Below, one piece after another: positions 42,746 through 52,266 of a stretch of 64,000 nucleotides of DNA. The stretch is from Dyadobacter psychrotolerans (GTDB lineage Bacteria > Bacteroidota > Bacteroidia > Cytophagales > Spirosomataceae), in NCBI RefSeq assembly GCF_004349265.1, contig NZ_SMFL01000004.1, positions 157,150 to 221,149 on the forward strand. The letters are read 5' to 3'. Under the pieces are notes generated by a model that saw only the letters and a list, made by a program, of their open reading frames with translations, was not told where the DNA came from and ran no database searches. The position numbers were made by a program, and so were the translations under genes. Each line of letters starts with the position of its first letter. The first letter of the stretch is position 1.

Positions 42746-43852
42746 ATGGAAACCACGCAGAACATCACAACAGAAGAAATGCCAAAAAAGAAAAATTACA
42801 CCTTCGTCATCATACTTGCATTACTGGTTATTGTAGGGGGAACCTGGGGTTATAACAAATACAATCATGGTCAGCATCATGAAGAAACAGATGATGCACA
42901 GATCGATTCCGATATTAGTCCGGTGATCCCGCGTATATCGGGTTACGTAACAGAAATCCGGGTGAAAGATAACCAGTCCGTTAAAAAAGGAGATACATTA
43001 ATTGTTTTAGATAACCGTGACCAGATTATAAAACTGGAACAGGCGCGGGCCGGTCTGGCAGGATCCGAGGGCAACCTTACTGCTGCCAACGCAACAACGT
43101 CTGCGTCTGCCGCAAGCGGAATAACCTATCAGGCAAACGTGTCCGTTGTGGCTGCTCAGATTGAAGAGGCAAAAGTAAATGTCTGGAGAGCCAATCAGGA
43201 TTTTGCCAGATATGAAAATCTGATTAAAGACCATTCGATCACGCAGCAGGAATTTGAGCAGGCGCAGGCAACCAAGCAAAAAGCGGAACGTCAGCTGGCT
43301 GTTTTGGAAGCACAAAAAAATGCAGCTCAACGTCAGGCAAAAGCAGCTAGCTCACAAACGCAGGCTACGTCCCGTCAAACAAATATTGCTAATGCGAACA
43401 TTAAAGTTCGTCAGGCAGAAATTGCCAATGCAGAACTAACGCTTTCTTATACTGTGATTACTGCTCCAACCGATGGCCGTGTTTCAAAGGTAAATGCCCA
43501 AGTAGGACAGTATCTGCAGGCCGGACAATCTTTGTTCAGCATTATTTCGACGCATAAACCATGGGTCGTAGCTAATTTCAAAGAAACACAGCTTACGAGA
43601 ATGAAACTGGGGCAACGTGTTATCGTGCATGTGGATGCGTATCCTGAACATGAATTTGTTGGAAAAGTAGCATCTTTTTCACCTGCAACAGGTGCTCGTT
43701 TTGCCCTTCTTCCTCCGGATAATGCAAGCGGAAACTTTGTTAAAGTCGTACAACGACTTCCGGTTAGAATTGAGTTTGAAGAATCAAAAGGTGAATTTAT
43801 TTCCGAATTACGCCCGGGTATGAACGTGTTTGTAGACGTAGAGTTGGACTAG
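42746..43852 (+). CDS. HlyD/EmrA-type periplasmic adaptor
   Basis: A 368-residue membrane fusion protein with an N-terminal anchor (NYTFVIILALLVIVGGTWGY), a biotinyl-lipoyl-like half (SPVIPRISGYVTEIRVKDNQ, KKGDTLIVLD) and a long coiled coil of Gln/Ala-rich helices (ATKQKAERQLAVLEAQKNA). The second lipoyl half is VITAPTDGRVSKVNAQVGQY, then LQAGQSLF and a C-terminal beta-barrel (FVGKVASFSPATGARFALLP, VKVVQRLPVRIEFEE). This EmrA-like layout couples an MFS pump to TolC. It lies 45 nt after the TolC gene and 88 nt before the MFS gene. Confidence 0.93.
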   Translation: METTQNITTEEMPKKKNYTFVIILALLVIVGGTWGYNKYNHGQHHEETDDAQIDSDISPVIPRISGYVTEIRVKDNQSVKKGDTLIVLDNRDQIIKLEQARAGLAGSEGNLTAANATTSASAASGITYQANVSVVAAQIEEAKVNVWRANQDFARYENLIKDHSITQQEFEQAQATKQKAERQLAVLEAQKNAAQRQAKAASSQTQATSRQTNIANANIKVRQAEIANAELTLSYTVITAPTDGRVSKVNAQVGQYLQAGQSLFSIISTHKPWVVANFKETQLTRMKLGQRVIVHVDAYPEHEFVGKVASFSPATGARFALLPPDNASGNFVKVVQRLPVRIEFEESKGEFISELRPGMNVFVDVELD

Positions 43853-43869
43853 TTCTTGGCAAACAGATC

Positions 43870-43921
43870 ACAGTTCACAGTAAACAGAACATCATTTGAG
43901 ATACTGTATACTGTAAACTGT
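43870..43921. repeat. Inverted heptad-phased repeat in the efflux operon
   Basis: The arms ACAGTTCACAGTAAACAG (43870-43887) and CTGTATACTGTAAACTGT (43904-43921) are complementary at 16 of 18 positions across a 16-nt loop, and both are built on 7-nt phased CAGT/ACTG cores. It occupies most of the gap between the HlyD and MFS genes. Similar in style to 11508-11553. Confidence 0.65.
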
Positions 43922-43940
43922 TGACTTAAAACTTAAATAA

Positions 43941-45515
43941 ATGGAATTACAGGAATCGCTTGTTGAATACGGATTTCGGAGGGTAATCATCACGCTGACT
44001 GCGGTGCTGTGTGCTTTGCTGGAAATCGTTGATACGACCATCGTTAACGTTGCCCTCAACGACATGCGGGGTAATTTGGGAGGAACGCTCTCGGAAGTAA
44101 GTTGGGTTATTACCGCCTATGCGATTGGAAACGTTATTATTGTTCCTATGACCAGCTGGCTATCACAGCAATTCGGCCGAAGGAATTACTTTGCCGCTTC
44201 AATTATTATTTTTACAGTTGCCTCCTTTCTTTGCGGACAGGCTGATAACATCTGGGAGCTTGTATTTTTCCGTTTGATTCAGGGTTTCGGAGGAGGTGCT
44301 TTGCTGGTGACTGCACAAACATTGATCACTGAAAGTTATCCCCCTGAAAAAAGAGGCATTGCCCAGGCAATTTATGGTCTTGGTGTGATTGTAGGTCCGA
44401 CTTTGGGCCCTCCGCTGGGAGGCTATATTGTCGATAATTACAGCTGGCCTTACATTTTCTACATCAACATCCCGCTCGGAATCATTGCGGCTTTGCTAAC
44501 TCTTCAGTTTGTAAGAAGCCCGAAATATTCTGAGAAAAAATCAGCCAGTGAGATTGACTACTGGGGTATCGTTCTTTTAGCAATTGCAGTAGGGTCTTTG
44601 CAATATGTTTTAGAAAAAGGGCAGGAGGAAGATTGGTTTAATGATCCGATCATCACTGCGCTTACTGTTACCACCGTTTTTGGTTTTTTCTTTTTCGTAT
44701 GGAGGGAAATGACCTACAAAAATCCGATTGTGAATCTGCGTGTTTTATCAAACGGAAACCTAAGAGTTGGAACGGTTCTTTCCTTCATACTGGGGTTTGG
44801 TCTTTACGGATCAACTTTTATTATTCCGCTTTACACCCAGGCAACGCTGGGCTGGACGGCAACGCAATCCGGAATGCTGATGGTGCCCGCAGCCATTGTA
44901 ACAGCGATGATGATGCCAGTGGTAGGACAACTTCTGCAACGAGGTGTGAAACAGCAATATCTGGTTGCAGCCGGAATGATATTCTTCTTTATTTATAGTT
45001 ACTGGGGCTATTTGATTTTGACTCCTGATACGGGTAAAGATGCTTTTTTTAATATGCTGATCGTTCGAGGGATTGGTTTGGGATTATTATTTGTGCCAAT
45101 TTCCACGCTTGCTCTTTCAACTTTGAAGGGACGTGAAATCGGTGAAGGTGCGGCTTTTACCGGAATGATGAGACAGTTGGGTGGTTCTTTCGGAGTTGCG
45201 GTAATTACAACATTCATCGCCCGTCAGAATATGCTTCACCGCAACGATCTGGTAAGCAAACTAGATGTAAATAATCCGGCAGTTCAGCAGCGGGTAGAAG
45301 GTTTGCAGCGTACTTTTCTGGCAAAAGGAATGTCTCCTGATATTGCGCTGAATAGCGGTTATAAAATTCTCGACCTTACTGTAACCAAACAGGCTATGGT
45401 CATGTCTTACATGGATGTATTTCTATATTTGGGATTGATGTTTCTGATTTGTGTTCCGTTTGTGTTATGGACAAAAAGCGGAAAAGGAAAAGTGGATACT
45501 TCTGCGGCCCATTAA
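43941..45515 (+). CDS. DHA2-family MFS drug exporter (EmrB/QacA type)
   Basis: A 524-residue inner-membrane antiporter with 14 predicted helices. The DHA2 signature ALLEIVDTTIVNVALNDM, motif A (WLSQQFGRRNYF) and antiporter motif C (GLGVIVGPTLGPPLGG) are visible. Helix-rich regions continue to FLYLGLMFLICVPFVLW. Together with the HlyD- and TolC-type genes it forms an EmrAB-TolC-like pump under TetR control. The range of substrates is not predictable. A terminator follows 14 nt after the stop. Confidence 0.94.
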   Translation: MELQESLVEYGFRRVIITLTAVLCALLEIVDTTIVNVALNDMRGNLGGTLSEVSWVITAYAIGNVIIVPMTSWLSQQFGRRNYFAASIIIFTVASFLCGQADNIWELVFFRLIQGFGGGALLVTAQTLITESYPPEKRGIAQAIYGLGVIVGPTLGPPLGGYIVDNYSWPYIFYINIPLGIIAALLTLQFVRSPKYSEKKSASEIDYWGIVLLAIAVGSLQYVLEKGQEEDWFNDPIITALTVTTVFGFFFFVWREMTYKNPIVNLRVLSNGNLRVGTVLSFILGFGLYGSTFIIPLYTQATLGWTATQSGMLMVPAAIVTAMMMPVVGQLLQRGVKQQYLVAAGMIFFFIYSYWGYLILTPDTGKDAFFNMLIVRGIGLGLLFVPISTLALSTLKGREIGEGAAFTGMMRQLGGSFGVAVITTFIARQNMLHRNDLVSKLDVNNPAVQQRVEGLQRTFLAKGMSPDIALNSGYKILDLTVTKQAMVMSYMDVFLYLGLMFLICVPFVLWTKSGKGKVDTSAAH

Positions 45516-45529
45516 AGTATATAAGCTAA

Positions 45530-45565
45530 AATGAAGACCCATGGCTCTCACCGTGGGTTTTCATT
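45530..45565. terminator. Bidirectional terminator
   Basis: A 12-bp stem, AATGAAGACCCA / TGGGTTTTCATT (one G-U), with a 12-nt loop and TATTT on the plus strand. It separates the efflux operon from the convergent sulfite-oxidase-like gene. Confidence 0.82.
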
Positions 45566-45567
45566 AT

Positions 45568-46269
45568 TTAACTGTACCTGTCATTCCTCCAGGGATACGC
45601 CGTATTTGAATAACCTCTTTCTTCCCAAAATCCCAGTTTATTTTTTGGTAAAAATTCGATTCGTTTTATCCATTTACTCCCTTTCCAGGCGTAAAGCTGC
45701 GGTGTGATCATACGTACCGGTCCGCCGTGATCGCGTTCCAAAGGTTTTTCGTCGGCCGTGTGAACCAGCAGTACATCTTCTTTTAAGGCTTCTTCCAGTG
45801 AGAGATTGGTCGTGTATTTATCGTATGCATGACACAGTACGTGTGTAGCTGTCGGCTTGGGGACAACCAAAGCTGCCAGATCAGCGAGTTTGACACCTTT
45901 CCAGGGAACGTCCATCCGCGACCAGGTGGTCACACAATGAAAATCACTTACATCTTCGGTCTGAGGTAAATCCATAAAATCCCTCCATGAGAGTTCCACC
46001 GGATTTTCCACCTCACCATCAATGATTAATTTCCATTGAAGCAAAGATACGTCTGGTTTAAAACCCAGATCCAATACAGGCCATTTTACTGTTTTTATCT
46101 GTCCGATCGGAAGTTTTGGCATTCCGTGACGGTTGGTTTCACCCGTGCCCATCGGCCTGGGATCCGAAACCGACGGTGTATCTTTCATTTTCTCCTCAAA
46201 ACGCGCTTTTAGTTTCAGCCTTGCCTCTACTATTTTATCCAGCTTATCTTTTTCTTCCATTTTTTTCAA
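45568..46269 (-). CDS. Sulfite oxidase-like molybdopterin protein, cytosolic
   Basis: A 233-residue protein of the sulfite oxidase/MsrP catalytic fold. The Mo-coordinating Cys is Cys112 in DFHCVTTWSRMDVPW. WRDFMDLPQ precedes it and the basic binding site HGGPVRMITPQLYAWKGSKW follows. It has no Tat signal and a highly charged N-terminus (KDKLDKIVEARLKLKARFE), unlike periplasmic YedY. No heme partner (YedZ) is adjacent. The physiological substrate is unknown. It precedes the DUF819 gene's end on the same strand by 27 nt. Confidence 0.85.
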   Translation of the reverse strand: MKKMEEKDKLDKIVEARLKLKARFEEKMKDTPSVSDPRPMGTGETNRHGMPKLPIGQIKTVKWPVLDLGFKPDVSLLQWKLIIDGEVENPVELSWRDFMDLPQTEDVSDFHCVTTWSRMDVPWKGVKLADLAALVVPKPTATHVLCHAYDKYTTNLSLEEALKEDVLLVHTADEKPLERDHGGPVRMITPQLYAWKGSKWIKRIEFLPKNKLGFWEERGYSNTAYPWRNDRYS

Positions 46270-46296
46270 AAGTTATCCTGATGAATATACAAAACA

Positions 46297-47532
46297 TTAT
46301 CCTTCGCTAACCCATTGCATCATCAAAGCGGTTAAATATCCGCCGTATGTGCCGATTGCATAACCTAAAATTGCAAGCAAAACACCAACCGGCGCTAATG
46401 AGGGATGAAACGATGCCGCTACGACGGAAGCCGAGGCGGAGCCGCCCACATTGGCCTGGCTGCCGACTGCAAGAAAGAAAAACGGTATCTTAAGCCATCT
46501 GCAAACGACGATCAGAATGATTGCGTGAATCAGGATCCAGATAAAACCAATGGCAAATAATCCTGGATTGTCTGCGACTGCACCCAGGTCCATCTGCATG
46601 CCGATGGTAGCTATCAGAATATATAAAAATACGGCCCCAAGTTTAGATGCTCCGGCATATTCCAACTTTCGAAGCGGTGTTGCAGACAGAAGGATCCCGA
46701 TAAAGGTGACAATACCGATAACCCAAAAAAAGTTAGAGGTCAAACTATATTTTTCCAGTGCCGGATAGTTTGCAGATAAATAAGGGGTAATAATTTCAGC
46801 CAAAGCATGTGCCAGTCCGGTTGCGCCAAATCCGACAGCTGCCAGATAAATATAGTCTCTTACGGCCGGGATTCTGACATTGGCATTATTGTCTTTGTCC
46901 ATTTGCTCTTTCACTTCGGCAATTTGGCGGTTATCTGCACAAAGCCAGGTATCAATCTTTCCTGAAATTCCCGCGCCATATATCAAAAAAGCCATCCAGA
47001 GCTCGGCAATAAGTACATCGACCGCCACCATTTGAGAAAACAGCTTGTCGCTGGGATGAAATACTTCCCGAAGTGCTGTTTGATTCGCACCGCCGCCGAT
47101 CCAGCTGCCAGCAATAGTGGCCAGTCCGCGCCATACTGCATCTGCACCCTCACCAGCTACGGTTGATGGACTAAAACTACCCACGATCCACAAAGCCAAC
47201 GGTCCCCCGAGCATAATACCAGCCGTCCCTACCAGCATGGCAATCAAAGCCTGAGGGCCTAATCGGGCCAGTGATTTCCAGTCCATTCCCACCGTGAATA
47301 AAACCAGACAAGCCGGAAGCAGGTAACGGGAAACAACTGGGTAGAGCTGCGATGTGATTCCGTTGATGATCCCGAATGAGTTGAGCAGTCCGGGAATGAA
47401 ATAACATAAAAGTAGGGGTGGAATGACCGAGTAAAAGCGCTGCCAGCTCCTGCCAGGCAAAGAAGCAGTATAAAAAATCAGGGCAAGAATTACCATTAAA
47501 AGGCCAAGCACAGCCGCGTCGTTGCTGATCAT
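46297..47532 (-). CDS. DUF819-family integral membrane protein
   Basis: A 411-residue protein with about 11-12 membrane segments, for example LLMVILALIFYTASLPGRSW, LLPACLVLFTVGMDW, IAGSWIGGGANQTALREVF and ILIATIGMQMDLGAVADNPG. The GGGANQ and GGSASASVVA signatures are typical of DUF819/YjcL proteins, which resemble transporters but have no established substrate. It is divergent from the Tat-signal isomerase gene. The family name is confident; the activity is not. Confidence 0.85.
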   Translation of the reverse strand: MISNDAAVLGLLMVILALIFYTASLPGRSWQRFYSVIPPLLLCYFIPGLLNSFGIINGITSQLYPVVSRYLLPACLVLFTVGMDWKSLARLGPQALIAMLVGTAGIMLGGPLALWIVGSFSPSTVAGEGADAVWRGLATIAGSWIGGGANQTALREVFHPSDKLFSQMVAVDVLIAELWMAFLIYGAGISGKIDTWLCADNRQIAEVKEQMDKDNNANVRIPAVRDYIYLAAVGFGATGLAHALAEIITPYLSANYPALEKYSLTSNFFWVIGIVTFIGILLSATPLRKLEYAGASKLGAVFLYILIATIGMQMDLGAVADNPGLFAIGFIWILIHAIILIVVCRWLKIPFFFLAVGSQANVGGSASASVVAASFHPSLAPVGVLLAILGYAIGTYGGYLTALMMQWVSEG

Positions 47533-47724
47533 CAGGTTTATTTCAAAGTCAGGAATGAGTAAAAATAGCTTTGTTTTTTGACTTTATGCTGTTTTAAATA
47601 AGATAGACGTGTTTTTCCGTGAAAGGTGTTTTCAATTCTAAAAAATTTCAGTGGCCGGTTGACTAAAATGAGGAGAACGATACAAGCAGTTGGTTTTAAG
47701 AAAGTAGCTAAATCGATCGCCATA

Positions 47725-48657
47725 ATGAAATCAATGGAACGCCGGCATTTTTTGCAATTTGCCGGATTGGGCGCAACCATGGCGCTGACAGGCTTTTCCT
47801 ATAACAGGCAGGCAAAATCAAATTTGTTGAGGCTGGGAGGTCCGGTTTTTCTTAAAAGTGAGGATCCAGCTGAGCTGGCAGCAGAACATCGGCGCCTGGG
47901 CTACAGCGCTGCCTATGTACCAGATGTAAATCCGGGCGATTCAGGCAAAATCAGAGAATTACGAAAAGCTTTCGCTGATCGAAACGTCATGATTGCGGAA
48001 GTAGGTGCGTGGGTGAACATGCTGGATAGTGATATTGAAAAACGGGCTAAAAATTTAGATTATGTAATTCAAAGACTGGCGCTTGCTGAGGAAATAGGAG
48101 CGCTTAACTGTGTTAACATCGGCGGATCTTATAATACAAAACAATGGGACGGGCCTGACCCGAGAAATTTAACCAAAGAATATTTCGATGCAACCGTAGA
48201 GAACTGCCGCAAAGTAATTGATGCCGTCAAACCCAAAACGGCAAAGTTTTCACTGGAGATGATGGGATGGAGCCTGCCTGACGGGCCGGATTCTTATTTG
48301 AAGTTTATCAAGGCAATTGACCGGCCAGCATTTGGTGCGCATGTTGACATTGCCAACATCCTAAACAGCCCGGAGAGATTCTATAAGAATAAAACGATCA
48401 TTGACGATACTTTCAAAAAACTGGGACGTTACATAACGTCCTGTCATGCCAAAGATCTGATTGGCAAAGATGTTCATTTGGCAGAAACGATGCCGGGGAA
48501 AGGAGGAATTGATTATGAAACCTATATTAGAAATGTGGTGGCTTTACCCCGGCCGGTACCTTTTATGCTCGAACATTTGCGAACGCCGGAAGAATACGAT
48601 GAAGCACGAAAATTTGTGGTAGATAAAGCGGGTAAAATGGGAGTACAGCTTGCTTAA
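47725..48657 (+). CDS. Tat-exported sugar phosphate isomerase/epimerase-like TIM barrel
   Basis: A 310-residue AP-endonuclease-2/xylose-isomerase-like TIM barrel. I chose ATG 47725 (MKSMERRHFLQFAGLGATMA). Its Tat-type motif RRHFLQF is followed by a hydrophobic region, so it is probably exported folded to the periplasm. Candidate metal ligands are Glu in KFSLEMMGWS, Asp in AHVDIANIL, His in SCHAKDLIG and Glu in PFMLEHLRTP. Members act on sugar, inositol or sugar-acid substrates. The substrate here is unknown. The frame is open 33 codons upstream, but that extension is Arg/Lys-rich and unconvincing. Confidence 0.85.
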   Translation: MKSMERRHFLQFAGLGATMALTGFSYNRQAKSNLLRLGGPVFLKSEDPAELAAEHRRLGYSAAYVPDVNPGDSGKIRELRKAFADRNVMIAEVGAWVNMLDSDIEKRAKNLDYVIQRLALAEEIGALNCVNIGGSYNTKQWDGPDPRNLTKEYFDATVENCRKVIDAVKPKTAKFSLEMMGWSLPDGPDSYLKFIKAIDRPAFGAHVDIANILNSPERFYKNKTIIDDTFKKLGRYITSCHAKDLIGKDVHLAETMPGKGGIDYETYIRNVVALPRPVPFMLEHLRTPEEYDEARKFVVDKAGKMGVQLA

Positions 48658-48669
48658 ATTTATATCAAA

Positions 48670-48703
48670 GCTGATCAGATGCCATTAAAGGTTTCTGATC
48701 AGC
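48670..48703. terminator. Convergent-gene hairpin
   Basis: A perfect 10-bp stem GCTGATCAGA / TCTGATCAGC with a 14-nt loop lies between the convergent isomerase-like and SDR genes. No strong U-run follows on either strand, so termination efficiency is uncertain. Confidence 0.5.
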
Positions 48704-48726
48704 CTAAACAGGTAAGTCCAAATTAA

Positions 48727-49371
48727 CTAATGTTGAACTTCTGCATCTGTTCTGTTTTGAAATAATTTCCAGAGTTTTCCTGCCAGAATATCAGGCGAAT
48801 GGGTTGGGCTGTAAGGACGAATAAATCCGTTTATCGTTATCGTACCAGCAAAAATGCCATCCGCTTTCAACCTTTTGTTTAGCTGAAGTGCAAGGTTAAG
48901 GGTGGCTGCTTTGCCCAGCGCCAGTGAACCATATTGAGGATTGGGATTTTTTGACAAACCACCACCTGTTAAAAGAACAGCGCCTTCATTTGCCTTCAGA
49001 TCGTCGTGCAAAAGCTGGGCACTATACAGCGCGTGCGCAACATTTAGTTTGAAATCCTGCACCAGATCATCGGTTGTTTCCGTCCAGATATCTTTGCTTT
49101 TAAGAGCCGCCGCATTGTAAAGAAGCACCGAAACGCCCCCTAGTTGGGTTTTTAGATCCGAAATGGCATGTTCAAGTGCCGACTGATCGCCTGCATCCGC
49201 GACAGCGAAATAATTGGTAATTCCTTTTTTGCTCAAAGCATCTGAGAGCGTCTGAAGTTTCTCTTCATTTCTGCTGATCAATCCGACTGTATATCCTTCT
49301 GATCCAAATTTTTCTGCTACACCTGTACTGAATCCCGGCCCTGCGCCTATGATTAAAATTGATTTGCTCAT
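48727..49371 (-). CDS. Short-chain dehydrogenase/reductase-like protein, atypical active site
   Basis: A 214-residue Rossmann protein. The nucleotide motif is IIGAGPGFSTGVAEKFGSEG, with a GxGPG variant of the usual TGxxxGxG, then ISRNEEKL and the NAG-like strand LLYNAAALK. The usual catalytic Tyr-x3-Lys is altered. The sequence NPQYGSLALGKAATLN has the Lys but the residue four before it is Leu, with the nearest Tyr seven residues before. It may be a non-standard or inactive reductase. It is convergent with the isomerase-like gene. Fold confident; activity uncertain. Confidence 0.85.
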   Translation of the reverse strand: MSKSILIIGAGPGFSTGVAEKFGSEGYTVGLISRNEEKLQTLSDALSKKGITNYFAVADAGDQSALEHAISDLKTQLGGVSVLLYNAAALKSKDIWTETTDDLVQDFKLNVAHALYSAQLLHDDLKANEGAVLLTGGGLSKNPNPQYGSLALGKAATLNLALQLNKRLKADGIFAGTITINGFIRPYSPTHSPDILAGKLWKLFQNRTDAEVQH

Positions 49372-49584
49372 ATAAGTATAACTTGTTTTTTAGGGATTTT
49401 TACCATAAAGTAATTACATGAACGACATATTATCTTACCAAAAAATTCCATTGAGGTGCCCGGGACGTTTAATTATACAGGAATTTTATACATTCGCAAT
49501 TGTAGTGAATTACCGTCAGGTGATTGCCCAAAATGATAATAAACTGCAAGCTGTTCATAATTAAAACCTTACTTGTCTTCAACC

Positions 49585-50103
49585 ATGAAAAAATCCTTTA
49601 TCAACCCGATGCCTGCTTTTTTTGACAGATACATTAATTTGGTTGAAAACATTCATATTTTTGAAGCCTTTGAGAAGTACAGCCCAGATAAGGTTTACCA
49701 TGAAATGGAAAAGTTATCCCAGCTGAAAGATCAGGTCTATGCTCCCGGTAAATGGACAATTAAGGATATTATTCAGCACGTGACGGATAACGAGCGGATC
49801 ATGGCTTACCGCGCGCTGCGGTTTTCAAGAAATGACAAAACGGCCCTGCCAGGATATGACGAAGAACTTTTGGGTGCAAATACGAATGCTGCTAATCGTA
49901 CATTGCAAGATTTAATGACAGAATTTACTGTTTTAAGAGCCTCGACAATCGCACTCTACCAGGGAATGAGCCAGGAAATGATGCTGCGTTCAGGTGTTGC
50001 TTACAAAAGTGAAATTTCAGCTCTGGCACTTGGATTTGTAATTATTGGTCACCCGATTCACCATATGAATGTGATTCAGGAGCGTTATTTTCCGCTGATT
50101 TAA
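49585..50103 (+). CDS. DinB-family putative metalloenzyme
   Basis: A 172-residue four-helix DinB/YfiT-like protein. The likely metal histidines are in KDIIQHVTDNERIMAYR and the C-terminal GHPIHHMNVIQERYF. The N-terminus (KWTIKDI, preceded by SQLKDQVYAPG) is the normal start of a DinB_2 domain. Members are thiol-dependent enzymes or of unknown function. I chose ATG 49585 (MKKSFINP); the frame reaches a TTG four codons earlier. It is convergent with the M1 peptidase gene. Confidence 0.87.
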   Translation: MKKSFINPMPAFFDRYINLVENIHIFEAFEKYSPDKVYHEMEKLSQLKDQVYAPGKWTIKDIIQHVTDNERIMAYRALRFSRNDKTALPGYDEELLGANTNAANRTLQDLMTEFTVLRASTIALYQGMSQEMMLRSGVAYKSEISALALGFVIIGHPIHHMNVIQERYFPLI

Positions 50104-50151
50104 ATGAGTAAGGCGCTGTTTGTAAGCTGCATAGTCGCCTATAAAGTGCGC

Positions 50152-52116
50152 TTATTTCTTCTGCCAGACATTGTTAGCTGGTGCAACGTCAGGAAAAACA
50201 TTTTGTGGATCCAACACTACCTTGCTGACAACACCGGCTGCATCTGGTGTAAACCGGTAAACCGGGCCTTGCTGCCAGATTTCGACGGGTAATTTATGAA
50301 ACTCTGTTTGTCCGTTTTCAAAAGTAATTTCAATCAGCAAAGGCATTGCGGCCCTTTCCATGTTTTCGATAGTGATTTGAGCTTTGGCTGGTTTGGATTT
50401 TTCAGGATTCACAACTTTTGTTACTTTTTGATCCAGCTTGTAATTTTCCAGGAACATCGACTTCCAAAACCAATGTAGATCCTCACCAGTTGAATTGTTG
50501 ATGCTGCTAAAAAAATCGGATGGCACAGGGTGCTTGTAGGCCCAGTCTCTGATGTATTTTCGGAAAGCCAAATCAAACTTTTCTTTCCCAAGAATCTGCT
50601 CTCTTAATAAGGTCAGCAAATAAGCTACTTTTTGATACTGAACGCTATAAACCTGATTTGGGGCGATCACATCAGGCCGCGTCATGATGGGCACCAGCGT
50701 GTCGGCAAACAGTGCTAAAACAGGAACGTCAATTTCAGGATAACCGATGAATTCTCCACCGTTAAAATCCTTTGTGGCCATGTTGTCCATAAAAGCATTT
50801 AAACCCTCATCCATCCAGGCATGTTTTCTTTCATTGCTTCCAACGATCATGGGAAACCAGGTATGGCCAAGTTCGTGGTTTACTACTGCCCAGTACATAT
50901 TTCCCTTGTCCTTTGCCGAACAGAAAACCAGACCCGGGTACTCCATGCCGTCCAGATTCGAAGCCACGTTAACCGCTTTATTATACGGATATGGATACCA
51001 TTTTTCTGAGAAATATTGTAGCGTGAACTTGATATATTCCCCGGAACGCTCCCAGCTTTCAGCCGACTTTGATTCAACAGGATAAAGTGAACTGCCCATC
51101 ACTTTTTTTCCACCTTGCAGCTTAATTCCAATTCCTTCCCAGACAAAGGCCTTTGAAGCGGTCCAGGCAAAATCCCGCGCAGAATTCAATTTAAATTTCC
51201 AGGTGCAGCTTGGTTTGGAGGGTCTGGAAGAGGGCATACTTATCTCATCAGCGGTGCGGATAAATACTTTCTCATCCGATGTCTTCGCTCTTTTCCAGCG
51301 CTCTGACTGGACAGGTGTCAATACTTCGTCCGGATTTAAAAGATCACCTGATGCTTCTACGATGTATGCAGAAGGAAGCGTGATGTTAACATCAAAATTT
51401 CCGTATTCCAGGTAGAACTCACCATTGCCCAAATAGGGCAATGTGTTCCAGCCGCTTACATCATCAAGCACACAAAGGCGTGGATACCACTGTGCTACGG
51501 AATAAATATCGCCTTTTTTAGTTGGCAAAATATCTGTCCGGTTTACATTGAAGTCAGCATTTCGAAAATTTCTGGGAAATTTATAACTGTATTTAATTTG
51601 AAAGGAAACCTTTTGCCCGGAAGCAAGTGGTTGATTCAGATCGATCCGCATTCTTGTATCTGTAATCGTATAGCGGGCCAGCTTGTTTGTTGTCTGTGCA
51701 GATTTAAAAAGAACAGATTCTATCACAAACCCGCCTTCAAATTTAGAATCGCTGGTGTTACCGGAAAGAAATAATTTAGCATCGAGTCCTTTCGAATGCT
51801 TCTTGTAAACATTCTGATCCATTTGTAACCATAGGAAAGAAAGCGTATGGGGGCTGTTGTTTGAAAACGTGATCGTTTCAGTTCCCGCGATCACATCTTT
51901 TTTATCGTCAAGGCTGACATCAATTGCGTAATCTGCCCGATTTTGCCAGTAGGCAGGACCCGGCTCGCCAGTTGCTGAACGGTAGGAATTACCTGTGGGT
52001 AAAAATGAAGCAGCAGGAAAAAGATCTGACGCTGCATATTTTGATGGGTCCTGGGATTGCGCTGAGACGGTATCAAAGAGGAAAATCAGGCAAAGAAATT
52101 TAAAAAAGCGTTTCAT
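50152..52116 (-). CDS. M1-family zinc metallopeptidase, secreted
   Basis: A 654-residue aminopeptidase-N-like protein. The signal peptide is MKRFFKFLCLIFLFDTVSAQ. The exopeptidase motif is DGMEYPG at 389-395 (GxMEN-like). The zinc site H414-E415-x-x-H418 is in VNHELGHTW, with Glu437 in AWMDEGLN. The catalytic region is followed by a helical domain and a C-terminal beta module ending before residue 654. It is predicted periplasmic or outer-membrane associated and should trim peptides for nutrition. No T9SS domain is seen. Assignment firm. Confidence 0.93.
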   Translation of the reverse strand: MKRFFKFLCLIFLFDTVSAQSQDPSKYAASDLFPAASFLPTGNSYRSATGEPGPAYWQNRADYAIDVSLDDKKDVIAGTETITFSNNSPHTLSFLWLQMDQNVYKKHSKGLDAKLFLSGNTSDSKFEGGFVIESVLFKSAQTTNKLARYTITDTRMRIDLNQPLASGQKVSFQIKYSYKFPRNFRNADFNVNRTDILPTKKGDIYSVAQWYPRLCVLDDVSGWNTLPYLGNGEFYLEYGNFDVNITLPSAYIVEASGDLLNPDEVLTPVQSERWKRAKTSDEKVFIRTADEISMPSSRPSKPSCTWKFKLNSARDFAWTASKAFVWEGIGIKLQGGKKVMGSSLYPVESKSAESWERSGEYIKFTLQYFSEKWYPYPYNKAVNVASNLDGMEYPGLVFCSAKDKGNMYWAVVNHELGHTWFPMIVGSNERKHAWMDEGLNAFMDNMATKDFNGGEFIGYPEIDVPVLALFADTLVPIMTRPDVIAPNQVYSVQYQKVAYLLTLLREQILGKEKFDLAFRKYIRDWAYKHPVPSDFFSSINNSTGEDLHWFWKSMFLENYKLDQKVTKVVNPEKSKPAKAQITIENMERAAMPLLIEITFENGQTEFHKLPVEIWQQGPVYRFTPDAAGVVSKVVLDPQNVFPDVAPANNVWQKK

Positions 52117-52174
52117 GTTATTATTCGGGCAAGGATTGTAACCGTTGCCAAGATACTGAAATCACACAAAAAAG

Positions 52175-52209
52175 CGGGTTAATTGCATTAAAGAGCAACC
52201 ATTAACCGG
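52175..52209 (-). terminator. Terminator after the RPG-tail protein gene
   Basis: GGTTAAT (52177-52183) and ATTAACC (52201-52207) form a stem of at least 7 bp, extended by flanking C/G. Read on the minus strand it is followed by CTTTTTTG. It lies 58 nt past the stop of the upstream minus-strand gene. Confidence 0.55.
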
Positions 52210-52266
52210 CCTTTAGTTTTTTAGCTTAAACTGAGTCTATTATTTTCTTTGAATTTTTCTACATGC

